DNA of 64,000 bases from Melitaea cinxia. Lineage: Eukaryota; Arthropoda; Insecta; Lepidoptera; Nymphalidae. How positions within the stretch are numbered: the first letter of the stretch is position 1; every line of letters starts with the position of its first letter. The notes below the pieces were generated by a model that was given only the letters and a program-made list of their open reading frames with translations, searched no databases and was not told where the DNA came from. The position numbers and the translations under genes were made by a program. Below, in pieces: positions 1 through 13,770 of the stretch. Location of the stretch: assembly GCF_905220565.1 (NCBI RefSeq), contig NC_059410.1, forward strand, positions 5,037,501 through 5,101,500, written 5' to 3'.

Positions 1-2150
1 CAGCCGCTATTTTGCCCTCTTTTGTGTCCATGTTGTTTACTAATGAGTTCTGTTGGGTTCGACTTAAGATAATAACTTTAGTTTTTTTCTTGTCCATATG
101 TCGAGTCAGGCGAGTTTTTGCCGCCGGAAATGCGAGAATGCTGTTCATTCGGATTAAAATTTATTTGTTGATTTTTCGGCTTAATCTGTTAACATACCAG
201 CATCGCCTCGCATACGCCACTTGTTTTTTTTTAATATTTTTATAAACCGATGAATAGCCGCCCTGTTAATTCATTTCTTTTAACACAGATGAGTTTGTTT
301 ATAAATTGGTTATACCACCTTTAATTACAAACTGAAAGTGCAATCGCCCCTCCAATTTTTCATCGTCAGCAATACCCACGACCATAATCGTTATCGCCGC
401 TTAATCAATCACCGCTCTCGTTTAATTCCCCAATATCCTGCGGTCCAACTAACAATTACATGTGAGGGTCCCGTATCGCCGACGTCCAGGTCCATGGCAA
501 TAACATAAATTGTCACAGCCGGTCGGAAGATCCCCTCGCTCCTCTGTGCCGCTATGCGCTCCCGGTACCCGGCTCCCCCTAGTTATGCTTAGATTGCTGT
601 CGACTGTACAATCGATATTCAATCTCTTTGATGTTATGCTCTCCTTACTATTTTTTTTTGCTTCGACGCTTAAAGATGATGAGTCATATCTATATCGATT
701 GATTGCCAGGTCAATTTAAATTAATAAACGTAGATTGCGACGTTTTATAAGTGTCAGTTTCTAAACTTGACGCATACATTTACATAAGTTACTGTAGCAT
801 TAAGTTTTTATAAAGTTCATTGGATTATGAATTTTAATGAAATGATCGTACCAGCTGTTTTACTGTCCAAGTTATTTTTAACTATGAATATTTTATTGAA
901 ATCGTTTGTAAATCAAACAAGGAAATCATAGTACACATTTTTAAATCAATATGTTATTAATAATTATATCAAGTAACAGTTGAACACATTAGATGTGTAA
1001 TAAATACGTAATAGTTTTAATTATAAATATAGGAGCCGGATTATAATCTCCAGATTATTCAATGTAATCTAATTGTAGGATTCTTGGTGTAATTAACGGA
1101 ACGAGGGTAGGGCAAGCAGATATCAGTAGCGGTCGAGCATTACAAGTCGGTCCCACGTCATTTATCTTAAGTTATAATTGAAAGCTTGGCATCTCGGGTC
1201 TAGGAGCCGGGTGTATCGCGTTATTAGGCTCGCATACGTAATTTGTTTGTTAAAGACGGCAGCACGCAGTTATACCCGCTGTGAATAATTTAAATTCATC
1301 CCCTCGTGCTCAGGGAGGCGGCCCCCCGTATCGATTCTGAGCGGTAAGCGTCTGTATGCCGCAGCGTATGTATGCTGTTCATATTACAGGCACTTTCGGC
1401 TGTACTCTGCTCTCCTGGTATTATGGAGCACAGATTTTCAGCTCGTTGCTCGGCGAGCGGTAAACGTTTTCTTTTAAAATTACTACCTACTTACTCTTTT
1501 TTTTAATCTCAATTTTATTTATGTTGATATAATATATATAAACTGTTTATTAGTTAGATAAATTTATTTTATTAATTATATTAAGCAAATAAATCCTTTT
1601 ATAAAAATCATATCTGTTAATCGACTGGTACGATATAGCTACGTCATTTTATTTATTATCATAGTAAACGGTTTTTACAATATCTACGGCCAACATAAAA
1701 AATCGTATTATCAAATAAATTATTCATGAACTTCGCCTATTTGCGTTTTGTAATGCAAATTCCATTTTGATTTCAATAATTGCATTCCAAACACGTAATA
1801 ATATCGGCGTAAAAACTTTTATGAGTTCCTTTATCAATGCAAGGTAGACGCCATATTATTTATCAACCCTAGTATAATATTCGTTCAGCGGAGTACCGTC
1901 GAATTTATTTGAAGTTTTATTGTGTTCTCGAACGTGGGTAAATGTTTGAACATGGCGGCGTATTTTTGTGATACAGGGCAATGGATTTAAATCTGTTCGT
2001 ATATATATTTTTTTAAGTTTTAGTCGTTGTGACACTCCCAAAAATAAACATGGATACTTTGTGCTTCTAGTATCTTTATAATTGTATATTTTGCTTAATT
2101 ACCCAAGATAAAATATAACTTTTGCATGTAAATGCTATTTACTACACTAT
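1..2150. other. Unique intronic stretch with a GC-richer island near 1080-1480
   Basis: Mostly AT-rich single-copy-looking sequence. The segments about 470-600 and 1080-1480 are clearly more GC- and CpG-rich than their surroundings. The latter includes CpG-bearing words and a donor-like gagcg|gtaagc near 1343. No acceptor plus open frame supports an exon. Candidates for conserved non-coding DNA. Confidence 0.35.
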
Positions 2151-2228
2151 GGGTTTATTTCGCCAGTTATGGATAACACTATTTGGCGGATGACGATATC
2201 CAACAGACAAAAAGTTTTTGGCCAAATC

Positions 2229-2282
2229 ATCTGTGCTTATTTGGGACTATTGAAAGCCATTTTAACCTGAAGAAGAAGAAGT
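2229..2282 (+). repeat. Probable retroelement 3' tail ending in (GAA)n
   Basis: A short block ends in cctgaagaagaagaagttt. A few tandem trinucleotides after a unique block is a common form of lepidopteran non-LTR tails. The start is not defined and no coding frame is left, so classification is weak. Confidence 0.25.
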
Positions 2283-3531
2283 TTTTGAATGTTATTCTTT
2301 TTCACCATCGAATTTCACTGTAATTATGAAATATTTCTAGTCACAAATAAAACTTGTACTTATTACTTATTAATTGAGATTAAACAGGTCATAATGCCCT
2401 ATTCTACATCTTGCTGTTAGTCTAATCGTAACTTATTTGAATCATAAACTTTATCCACAGCGGCGAAACAGGCCCCAAACAACTTGTCTTTGTCATTATT
2501 ATGTATTAGTGTATTAGTACATTTTATTTACATTGTCACTTATTACGAGTACATCTATCCATATTGTTAGAAAACTTCAAGATTGTTGTAAGGTATATGT
2601 AGAAGGGCTTTTGCGTTCATTCTACATCGAGTTTACGGCATGAAACATTGTGTTCGTATCTCAAAATATATAAGAAAACTACAATCTATTTATTTCCTAA
2701 CATTTAAAGTTATTCGACTGTAACAACGAATACAAAGCAGTTATAATTGTAGAGCGATATAATTGTTTGTAATAAAGTAACCGAAGCCAAAATATATCAG
2801 AAACGTTATTCCACTGAAAGCCCGTTAATCCACCGCTAATTCGATTTGTTTACCGTAATATTTTGAAGCTACGCCCACGCAATGCTCGACGTCTATTTCC
2901 GAAGCGATAGTTTTAACGAAACGACCTGCGCTTGAAGCCGGCGACCACTTTATATTTACCTCCATTTAATATATTAGCTATAACGAGCTGGGGCTGTTTA
3001 TTTTGATGACGCGCACGCTTATTCCTGAGGTAACAAATTAGAAAAGATTCAAACACCTACCGTTTCTTATTTTTTTGTTTGTATCAGCTATTATGTATTT
3101 ATTATATGAACGTAACGTAATTCAAAAGAGATAACTAGGTTACCATAAATAAAAAAGATCTTTGAAAGTTTGATACATGTTTCATTTTCGATACGTTTTA
3201 TACTTCATCGGCAGCGCCCGTCACTTACATTGCTTATAGAAAATATTTATGACGACAATTTCAATACGTCGCGTGACTGACTGTAATATAACTATGCACG
3301 AAACTAAATAATAACATACCTATGTATTAGTAGTGAGTTAAAATTAATTGGAACACATGCATCGATCGAGAGTACGTTTTTTATGAAATATCAAGTCGTA
3401 AAGTAATTTTAAAATATTTATAATTTTCTGTTTGAACGCAAAGTTCTGTGTTATTATATTAGTAAGTACTTACAATAAAAATATTATTAAATTAATTAAT
3501 GATTTTAAAAATTATGATACATATACATATA

Positions 3532-3594
<63 letters not shown>

Positions 3595-6500
3595 TTAAAT
3601 ATAGCTGTTAAATTCGATATAGAAACAATCTAAATTATAAAAGCTTACTAAAAATAAATTTAAGACGACTCCATTAAATATTTCACATCGCAACGTCAAA
3701 AGTGGGATATTTATTACCGTCCCGAACCTCGAAACCAATTCGGATATCTCGTGATGAATTGCGTACTGTAATGTGTGGCTAAATCCAAGCACTCATTCAT
3801 CTGACACGTTGCCAACGGTCGTAAGCACCTACTAATTATTATTTCATCTGTTCCACAGACGGCTGACTCCTTCGATTGTTTTAATTTAATTAAAATGAAA
3901 AAATATATAATTTTTTTATTACCTCTTTAATGATAAACAGAAGGTTTACCGGAGTTGTTAATTGAATTTCCATTCAGTGCACACTGTTCACGCACCGTGT
4001 ATGGCGCAGTCTGTAAAAAATATAATTATTATCATTTTAGGTGACGGTTAAAAAATACGTAAAAGTACTAAATTTTTTATCTGTTTATTGTGATTACTGA
4101 AATGAATATACGTTATATTTTAAATATTCATATTGTTATGACGCATTTTAAGTTTATTTTTCGTAGTATTTGTTATTAAAACATAATATATTGGAACGAG
4201 ATTAAAACAACGTTATATTTAATAGGTTTAATTCTAGATGCCCTCGTCATCTCGATATAGCGTCTTCATTTCGTGAGTTATAAATACACCGTTGTTCATT
4301 TTTATCAGTGCGCAGTGTGAAATGTGACGGGTTATCTGATAAATGTTTAAAATAAAAAATCTTGGGGTGCATGTCTCAGCAAATTAAGTTTAATTGTTTA
4401 GTTATGCGGCCCATGTTTTAACATGCAATTTTATAAAAGTTAATAAAACGCAGATGTTTATATCGAGTACACAGTGACGCATGCGACGAATTAATTGACA
4501 TTTTATTTTATTTGTTTATATTGTATTTAATTTCTTTTAATTTACTTTTTACGCATTTCAATGATATGTGTATAGTGATAGATAGTAAATTTGCTATAGG
4601 GTTTTCTTAAAATAAGGCAAGTTAACAAAGAAAATGAAAAGTGTTGATTTTGAAAGAATGAAACGGATGAATCCAAGCACACACGCAGTTAAAATATAAA
4701 ATAACAAAGAGAAGCTTAGAGCGTTGAGTAACAAAAGAACACTGCTCGTTGCATTTTCCAACATAAAATGCAAGTTTATTTTTCCCAAACTCTTTCATTT
4801 TGTATGACTCGTGTCGGAATGCAACATATTATTTCAAATTCTTCTCTGTGTCCTATTTTACTTTGTAGTTTCCATACGGTTAACACTCGACTATGCAACT
4901 TATATTTTATTGTTGTACTTAGCATATTTTACGTAAGGATTTCCGTTATACTTTTTATATCTCTAACTTAAAAAAATATATTTAATAACAGATAATTTAA
5001 AATGAATTTATGTAACCTAATAACCGCTTTAGACAGATTGAGAATATATATTTTTTGCCCTAATATTTCTATCATTTGATTGAATCAAAATAAAATAGAA
5101 ACTCGACAAATTCCCTTCCATATTCCCCTCGTTGTAACGTTTGTAGTATTGTGGAAACTATTGTTAAAGTATCAGGGCAGCAGGAAAGCGAGAAGCGGGG
5201 CTGGTCGCAAATGAAGCGGAATCCGCGGCGGGAATAATTTCCTCGAGCGCAGCCAGCGGGCGACAACGAATTGAATAAAGTTTCGTACCGCGATAATTGC
5301 CACCAGGGCCCCATAAACTCGGAGCACGTCTATAATGAGACGGCTTCTTTAATGAAAATACCGAGTGCATGCTTCACAACTCGTTCAGTACAAGTTGACA
5401 TTGGAAGCGAGATCTCGGTCTCGATTGGTTTTGTATTTTTTATCGGCAGAACGGAACAAGATTGATAAATTACTCGAGGTCTAGGGGCTATTATGACAAA
5501 ATAAAACAATGAAGTTTATTTACACAAGAATTTTCTTGTTAATTCGACATAAATGTTTTACATCGTAACTTTTTGTATGGTCGATACGTTTTACGTATTA
5601 TTTTATTTTCCGTTTTAACTGGAATTATTGCTATTCAGAGTAAACAACTATGGATACTTTTATTGACATTAAGTTCGACTAGATACAAGAGTATAGAAAA
5701 AAAACTAGTGACGGTAATGAAATGAATAAAAAGTTATTTGCAGTTCCAATACAAGAGTGTAGTACGACGGAAATTTCTGTTATAAACATACGACATTTAT
5801 TACAATTTATTATTGAAGTAGCGCGCGTCATACACGACGTGAATAATTTAACTGATTGTCTCAAAGATACATTATAGGTAATAAAGTATCAAGATGAAGC
5901 AAGTGCGCTCATGCACGTTACATCGCGTGTACAGACATGCCTTTAAAAGGATCAGGCATCTGGACATGTGTTTGAATCGTGTATCGCTAAGGAGATGATA
6001 ATATGCGGATAATTTCACAACTTAAAAAAGTTCATTTTTTTATGATTGAAACCTCTTTGAAATAACCTCTCAGAGCAATAAAGATAAAAATGTTTTATGG
6101 ATGCGATATCGTAAATCTTTGAACGAAAATATATTTTTAATTATACGCCGTGTTACCAACAATTTTTAACTACACGTTTTAACTGTTTCATAAAATGTGA
6201 AGTATAATGAAATCAGAATAGTATTTAATGTTAATTGTATAAAGGTACTTTGTCATTTTTTACCCCCATTGAGATTCGACACGGTACATAGAGTGATGTT
6301 TTATAATAGCATTGAAGCCTTGAACTTTGCTTTGCTGATTAGTAGACCAGTAAAGTGCTATCATTCTTTATTAAATATAATATTGCATTGATATAGTATA
6401 TGTTATTTGTTAACAATCATGACACGGATCACCTCGTACAGTATTATTACTAACATAAAAAATATATTATATTTCCGAAATAACCACTTTATATGACAAT

Positions 6501-8186
6501 AAAGTTCCCAGGAACGTGTATTTTATTAACATATTGTAACGATTAATACCTGAATCTCATTATTAATATAAACCTAATTTACATAGTAATAAAGGTTATT
6601 TTATATACAACGCTTACGGGGCTCAGTGGCGAGAAACGCGGTCAAGTGTGCTGATCTTATTTGTCTTGTTAACATGACTATAGAACTCGAGTACTTATTA
6701 TAATAATGGCTTACTTAAGGTTTCACCAGGCAGCCTTTGTTACATATTATATGAGTATTTTCTACACGAGTTTTTTCAGTATGTTGAACTATCGTATTTC
6801 TATGGAATCTATAGCTGCTTTCCTCAATTCTAATTTAATTTAACTTGGCTGTTAACAATAAACATTCTACGTATGTTGTTACAAAAAACATACATACAAA
6901 AAATATTATTTTAAAGCAAATGAAATTATTCTTACTACAATAAAATAATCCTAACTTCAATTGAACTTATTTTTAGACTGGATATGTGACCTTTTTTATT
7001 GTATTGATTTGTTTTATATACAATTTTTTAAATAGGTCGGTACTCTTCGAAGTAAAAAATATTTTATTTTAATTTTAGCTTTTTCAATAAAAATATTTAT
7101 AACACGTTTGCTTAACTTTACTAATATTAGCGTGAAATTGTTATCATTCTTGTGAAGTTATATAAAAAGCATGAAAAACATCAATTGATACGGTTAATTA
7201 AAAACGATATTTGTAAAACTCGGGAATAAAAAAGTAAATTGTTTATATACCGTGAGCAAAAAAGCGGTGATACCTATTAGGGGTAAAAAAACTTGAGCTC
7301 GTTGACACCTGGCGTAACGAGAATCGAGAATGAATAGAAATAAATCTATCTACAAAAAAAGTGTCGCTGTTCGCGTCTGTATATATTTGTTTTTATAGTC
7401 TTTTACGTTTTGTAACATTTTATTTTAAATCTTCTCATCTTTTATGCGTCCTTGAGATTGTTTATCGTGATTTTTATTATCTTTTGTTGCATATCTTTAT
7501 GTATATCTAAGTAACTTAGTATTTAAATGCATTTTGTATTATTAATATAATAAAGAAAACGTAATATTTCAATTTATGTTGATTAAAATTATTAAAAGAT
7601 ATAATTATAGAATATAGGAGAAGAGAGAATATAGAGAATAGGAATATAATTATAGTACTAAAAGGAGAGCGAACTCCATCTAGACTTCTTTGACGTTATT
7701 TTATAATTATATATCCAAACTAGTTTTTAATTATTTTATTATTATCATAAATCCCTATCTTTACAATGCGAAGTTTATTAAGTTATATTATAATGTTCAT
7801 GAACTTTGATAAATTAATTGGTGTTCAAATTCGTTAAGTGTTATCTGGGAAATAAGATTGTTCGACGATATATAAGCAAAAAACTTATTTAGGTAAATTA
7901 TCGACATTTAACATACATTGGAATGTAACGTAGGCGCAAATCGATATATTGATAATTACGGTCTGTATCTCGTCGTGTATTATCGGATTTTTTATCAATA
8001 GACTATTTTACAAAGCATCGAGCGTAATTGTTTCTTTTAAAGTCAATTAGGTTTTTATTGAAGCGATTTTGTTCCGATACGGTTAAACGTATCTTATGGC
8101 TATTATATTTTTTCTTTGTTGATACTAAACATATAACTTTTAATAATGTTCAGCATTTTATTTGTATAATAAATTATTATTCTTAA
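2283..8186. other. AT-rich intronic stretch, no gene seen
   Basis: No supported exon or RNA gene. Short open frames (for example 3595-3792, 4594-4788, 5072-5370, 6197-6391) have AT-driven composition and no recognisable domain. A dinucleotide microsatellite at 3518-3592 is listed separately. The segment 5160-5460 is somewhat GC-richer and may be conserved non-coding DNA. Confidence 0.5.
3518..3592. repeat. (TA)n microsatellite
   Basis: Long uninterrupted AT/TA dinucleotide run preceded by imperfect tacatatacata units. Likely length-polymorphic. Confidence 0.95.
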
Positions 8187-8198
8187 CAGTAATTAAAG

Positions 8199-8652
8199 TT
8201 TTTTTTTTTTATTTCTTTATTTAAAAAATTACATCCACGGGCTCAAAATGCCCATGCCTTTTGTTAAACATGCATTATAATTACATTAATACCACAGGCG
8301 AGTTGTCATACAAACTACAGATCGACAGTCCTGTGACTGCGTAGTAAATCTAGGACGTGGTCCGACGCTGACGGTTTCTTTTTTTTTACAAATACTCTGA
8401 TCACTCATTATTCATTGGTTCATAATTTCTGAACTTTTTCATTCCAATATTTTCTTATCTATGTCTATATCTACACTTATTTGCTAGTTATCATATATGT
8501 ACACTTATTTCCTAGTTACCATATATTTACACTTATGTTCTACTTACCATATACACTTAGCCTATGTTACTGTTAGTAAGGTTTTTTTTTAATATATTTA
8601 TTTATATATAGTTATTATTAATATTTATCTATTTATCATTTATTTATTTCTG
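8199..8652 (-). mobile_element. Retroposed element (5'-truncated LINE or SINE) with poly(A) and 12-bp TSD
   Basis: The + strand begins with poly(T) at 8199-8210, so the insertion is in minus orientation with AATAAA just before the poly(A) tail. It is flanked by the perfect 12-bp direct repeat cagtaattaaag at 8187-8198 and 8653-8664. This is the hallmark of target-primed reverse transcription. No coding frame is visible; it looks like a 3' UTR. A 28-bp-type minisatellite lies inside at about 8473-8560. Family not identified. Confidence 0.8.
8473..8560. repeat. Minisatellite of about 28-bp units, roughly three copies
   Basis: Units beginning acacttat and continuing with (c/g)tagttaycatata follow each other three times with substitutions. 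Located inside the retroposed element at 8199-8652. Confidence 0.7.
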
Positions 8653-8664
8653 CAGTAATTAAAG

Positions 8665-8955
8665 GTTACACTGGCTTAAAGATTTTGTGTTTTTACATTT
8701 ATAATACTGAGGTAGGGCCAGTGCCTGATTGCGGTAACTTGATGCCCTAAGCATCTTCCTCTGTGGGTTGTTATCCTTAAGTGAACTACAAAGAAGATTA
8801 GAAAAAAATGTGAATATGTATCGTTTAAAGCGCGCAAATTTTGAAATTGCTTTAACTTTCGTGTGCTCGTTTTCTTTTTCTCGGTCATCTCCGGTGCCTT
8901 CTACACGGGATGCCCTAAGCAACTGCTTAAATAGCTTATAGGCTTATCCAGGCCT
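8665..8955. other. Non-coding block with a repeated gatgccctaagca word
   Basis: The 13-mer gatgccctaagca occurs twice, near 8741 and 8909. Overlapping short minus-strand frames are present (8659-8922) but carry no recognisable domain. The block directly precedes the poly(A) repeat at 8956 and may be an upstream part of that element. Confidence 0.3.
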
Positions 8956-9213
8956 GGGTAGGGCACAGCAGAAAGTATCCTGCTCAAAATCAGGAGCAGC
9001 CCAACCTCGACCTTCCAAAAGATCACAGCTAAATAATACTGCTTTTAAGCAGTGTTGTGTTCCTGTGTTGAGTAAGGTGACCAGAGATCCTAGAGAGATT
9101 ATGCTTAGGGTCGGTAATGCGCTTGCGATGCTTCTGGCATCTATATGATACGGTAATCGCTAACCATCAGGTACGCTGTACGCTTGTTTGTTGGCCTTAT
9201 GGTATAAAAAAAA
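8956..9213 (+). mobile_element. Poly(A)-ended retroelement 3' end, family P (copy 1)
   Basis: Runs from gtagggcacagcag to ...cttgtttgttggcct, then a short A run. A clear homologue in the same orientation lies at 60496-60778. Both share the words gagcagccc, cctcgacctt, gatcacagc, gtgagtaaggtgaccagag and gcgcttgcgatgcttctgg. I recognise this as a common lepidopteran poly(A) repeat, a LINE 3' UTR or SINE. This copy is the more diverged and has lost part of the middle. Confidence 0.75.
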
Positions 9214-9620
9214 TAATGACAATAGATGACTTAAAATAATAGGTGTGTCTATTTACTTGAATATGTTTATATAAGTGTACGTAGTTTTTATATATATGTA
9301 AATCATTTTTAAGACTTTTTATCCACTGTAATCACACTCAATGTCACTTAAGTCACTGAACTTACGGCTGAATTTAATAACCTATGACTATTTATACTAT
9401 AGATATAAATATTATGTCACAAATTGTATAAAATGTTAATCTTAATTCTATTTATATTAAATAAATTCAAGGATAGATAGATTCTTAAACATAGTCGTTA
9501 ATATACAATATACTATCAACTTTGTAATGAACTGTTAGGAAATCGTTTATAGGAATGTTTAGTGCAAAAAATATATTAAGCTATATCCCTGTTCCTGACG
9601 TTATATATATTTTACCTTTA
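9214..9620. other. AT-rich intronic spacer
   Basis: I see no gene, repeat end or strong signal here. Confidence 0.5.
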
Positions 9621-9943
9621 TTAACCGACTTCAAAAAAAGGAGGAGGTTACTCAGTTCGACCGTATAAAAAAATATATATATATATTTAATGTATGTTCG
9701 GGGTTAACTTCGTTGTTTATGAACCGATTTTGGTAATTCTTTTTTTTTTGTTGGAAAGGAGATATCCCAAGAGTGGTACCATGATAAGGAAACCAGGATC
9801 AGATGATGGATAGAGAAATCGATGGAAACCCTCGAAAATCGTAGTGACGACTAGTGCGTTTGTTAATTTTTTTCGTCTAACTTACATTGTATTACTTGTC
9901 GATGTAATTGAAGTCGGTTTTTTCGTTTGCAAGCAAACACAAT
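9621..9943 (+). mobile_element. Lepidopteran AACCGACTTC / GAAGTCGGTT repeat, family C (copy 1)
   Basis: Starts TTAACCGACTTCAAAAAAAG and ends GAAGTCGGTTTTTTCG, followed by the hairpin GTTTGCAAGCAAAC and ACAATT. The ends form an inverted repeat (aaccgacttcaa versus ttgaagtcggtt, allowing for one imperfect end). Other copies are at 17780-18072, 29348-31166 and 59329-59818. No protein is encoded. It is a non-autonomous element of unsettled class; the terminal hairpin suggests a Helitron-like or foldback origin. Confidence 0.75.
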
Positions 9944-11362
9944 TGATGACAACATGACAACCGATAGTTTAATGTAAAATTACACTATATAATACACTTT
10001 TTTATATCACACACTTAAAGTAAAGCTATTTAAATAAATTGATAGTCCTTACGTAGTTATACGATGATGTATTTTATAACAAGGAAGCTTTGATTATTTT
10101 ATTTTTATAAAAAAAGGCGAGTACGATTACTGCGTACGTGACAAATGACAATTATTCCACGCGCTGCCATTGAAAAATGTTGTTAAATTATTTTTCTTGT
10201 CACGATAAATAACTCAGAGAATTAGCGACAAGGCGACAACTGTTCTTAATAATATTAATGTCACTCATTAAAGGAATTACGTACTTTGATACGTGGGTGA
10301 GTTATAACTATAAACGACAGTGTATCATATTTATTTTCCTTATAAGTTTTAATAAATGCTTACGTTTTAACTGAATGATATCTTCATCTATATCAATTAA
10401 AGTGTGTTTATCTTTATATAATCATTGATTGTTATCACTATGATTTAAATCAAAAGACAGTAAATGTTTTTGAATATCATATTAAAAATGTTTAGAATTC
10501 CTAATGTGTGGGTAACACAAAAATAAAATCGTAGACAGTAAATGTGATGCAAAATCATTAATTAAATATTTTTGTAACAGCCTATATTGTTATTGGCAAT
10601 TTTCGTTTTACGCACAACTGTTTATTCAATCCATATTTATTTTGAAATTAATTATTAGCATTGAAGTGAAATAATGACGATTTTTCCTCTCGGTAATTGA
10701 CATTGGTATTATGCAAATATGTACATAATACGATTGATGACGCCACTAGAACACATGAGGGAAGTAAGTACTCTATTGAACAGCTCATGTGCTGTGATTG
10801 GTTTTGTGCAACGTCATGACAGATGAGCGAATAAACAAGCAAATGGTGTTTACTTTTTTAATTCATGTTCATGTTAAAAACGTTTTGTATATGCTTCTCA
10901 TCTTATATTGTATATCCAATGCAAATAAAAGTATTGTTCCAAAAAAAAAATAGTAGTAGGTACCTAATTTAGTTTATGGATGAGTTGGAAAAATATCAGC
11001 GCGACATTTGATGTGATCAATTTTTTATTATTGAACAGAACGGACTTCATCCGTCGCGAAGCATTTAAACAATGTAGGCGAGCGATGGCCATTATATCGT
11101 AAATCATTGTTGACGCGCCGCAGTAATTGGCTCGCCAACCGCTGCCCGACTGCCCGTCTCTCTCGATTGCCTCTCTATTGATGTTACCCTAGTCCCACAG
11201 TTTCAACACCGTCAAATCACGCACTCCTGGACATAAAATTGCTTCTGTTTTTTTTTTTTTAAATGTTACTTTATATTCAAATAAATGCCAAAAATTTATT
11301 TATGTCGAGAAAAATTTTACTTAAAAAAAGAGATTGTTTTTAGGCTTAATTTATATGAGACT
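9944..11362. other. Intronic stretch, GC-richer near 10980-11230
   Basis: AT-rich single-copy-looking DNA. About 11040-11230 is more CpG-rich (cgccgcagtaattggctcgccaac and similar words) and may be conserved non-coding sequence. No exon is supported. Confidence 0.4.
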
Positions 11363-11373
11363 TGTCAAAGCTA

Positions 11374-11703
11374 CTGTGCTGTGTGGCTACGGCACTAAAG
11401 AATTTAGCCACCCCCTCTCTTCCCGTGGGTGTCGTAAGAGGCGACTAAGGGATAACAAGGTTCCACAACCATCTTGGAACTTAAGAAGCCGACCGATGGC
11501 GGGATAACCATCCAACTGCTGGCTTTGAAATACACAGGCCGAAGACGGGCAGCAGCGTCTTTGGTGCGACAAAGCCAGTACTGCGGTCACCAACCCGCCT
11601 GCCCAGCGTGGTGACTATGGGCAAAACACACGAGTTCACGTTATTTTTGGCGTAAACTTGTGGAGGCCTATGTCCAGCAGTGGACTGCATAGGCTGTAAT
11701 GTG
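11374..11703 (+). mobile_element. RTE-type retroelement 3' end or SINE, family R (copy 1), with 11-bp TSD
   Basis: Flanked by the perfect direct repeat tgtcaaagcta at 11363-11373 and 11704-11714. The 3' part reads ggaggcctatgtccagcagtggactg...ataggctg, the well-known 3' end of lepidopteran RTE-like elements. The 5' part has gccaccccctctcttccc and gaggcgactaagggataac. A homologous copy in opposite orientation is at about 45014-45313. The overlapping minus-strand open frames (11387-11690) are antisense by-products. Confidence 0.82.
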
Positions 11704-11714
11704 TGTCAAAGCTA

Positions 11715-13770
11715 TTACAAATATGAGACATGACCAACATTATAAAAGTTTGATTGGTAGATAAATGAAATGATTATTTTGACATTGGATTTGGAAATAA
11801 CTTTAATTGCTGGCAGGTTGAACACTTAAATTATAAACCTAAAATTAGATAGCCGTAAATATCACTTTATTAAATTTTTATTTTTAAAAGTGTAAATGTA
11901 GTCTATAAATAAGTATCAGCTGTTTGGCGAGTGCAAAGACCACGTTTTAAAATAAATTCGTTTTCGTATAGATATTAAACAACACATTTTCTAGTGCAAC
12001 ATATTTTACTTATTTATAGATGTGAAGTTTAAAATATTTACTGATGCGGAGTGTCTTTTAGATGATAGAAAAATAACCCAATCGTATGTGCAATAACTAT
12101 TATAATCAATAAATGATGTAATATTTTTATTTTAAATTTAGTTCACTATTAGAAACATTATTAAGTGTTTAATGTTTTTAAATTATGTTGTTAATTTTTT
12201 GTTATTTTATAAGCACAAGCTTTCTAATTGCCCTGTTGTCTTGTGAACATTACAAATAGCATCTAATAATAATTTAAATACTTTAATTTTATAGATGAAT
12301 CTTAGTATAATGTACTATCTAAATAATATTTATTCGCAATAGTTTAGCGCTTTCAATAATAAACTTTACAAGATTCATAAATATGTGTTCAAATAAATGT
12401 AAAAATTCAATGTGAAGAAAAATGTAAGATAATTTTAAAACATAAATGCCAGTATCATAATTCATTTAAGAAATTAAATAGTTTACGAAAAAGTTGGCCG
12501 GAGAAATTGTTTAAAACACGAAAATAAAACAGTGAATCAGTCAACGCTCCCGTTGCTCGTTACTCCGGTAATAGTTTCGAATGCAGTGTTCCGAGAAAAA
12601 TCTTTGTTATATTGAAATATGTCTATTTTTATTTTGTTATGTCTAAATTTAAAATATGTTTTTCTTGTACAACAATATATTTTATTTTAGCTGTAGCGCA
12701 GATATGTCATACAAGTTGTGACGATAAAAAACGAACAAATTAATTTATTTTCCTGTTTTAGTTTATCATAATGTCTGTTAGGGATAATTAAAAGATGCAA
12801 TGGTTATTACTGTTTTATAATTAATGGTAGTAATTTATACTGAGTCTAAATGTTTATATACTTACTGTTAAACGAGTTTAATACACTTAATGGATACATT
12901 ATTTCAGTGTCTATAAAATTACAAAATGTATTCCTATTCACATAAGAGAAACAGGCTAGTTAAATAATTATTTTTACCCAGTAAACTAATAAACACTTCT
13001 TGTTTTCAAGTTTTTTTTTGTCCTATTGAGTTGTTGTACTATCGCGTGAATTATTGGCACTCATAGAGACATTTGCTAGTGGTTGGGGGATCGGGGGACA
13101 AAAGGAGTGCACAAACGATGGTCCATTTGTCGGCGAGCGCGTTTTAATGTCACTGCTTTCAGTCCGTATTATTCATAGACATTTTGTGATGGGATTTCGC
13201 ATTACATATTTTATTTATTAAAAAACTGTATATGAATACGTTAATTATGCGAATGCGGATGTCAAGCTGCGCGTTACCCCTTTTGTTATCCATGTAAGTA
13301 GTCTTGTTTTAAGAGTTCTCTTAAAGAGTTAAAGAGACATAATTTGAGAACAAAATGAATACGTAATCAAAAAGTAGTGAAGTGATAGTTTCGCATTCCG
13401 AGTACGGCTTCACTGAACAAATGGGATCCCCTATCTAGTATAGCTGTACGTTTTAGATTGTTCACGGTCGAGCACACGAGCACAGAGCCAGGTTCAGTTC
13501 AAATACAGTGAAATCGATTTCAGCTATGTCAGTTTTCAGTTGGATTCACTATGTACAAATAAATCCGACTAAATCGCGTGCACGTGTAAGCACCGGTTAT
13601 TTGATTCCACTTCTGACATGACTTGTAAAATATAGATGGAATGTTAGTTTTAATCTGATCCATGTTCATGGCTTTGTTCACTGTCGTGTATTTTGTACTC
13701 GAGTGTTAGAAATCGTAGTTACTATGGTTATAATGTATTTTTGTTGTAGTCGAGGTAATAACAGTATATT
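11715..13770. other. AT-rich intronic stretch
   Basis: No gene supported. Small GC-richer pockets occur at 12530-12600 and 13060-13150. Leads into the candidate recursive splice site at 13785. Confidence 0.45.

Noticed and set aside
11387..11690. Minus-strand frames in family R copies (also 45066-45305 on +)
   Set aside because: Antisense of a retroelement 3' end whose orientation is fixed by its tail and TSD.
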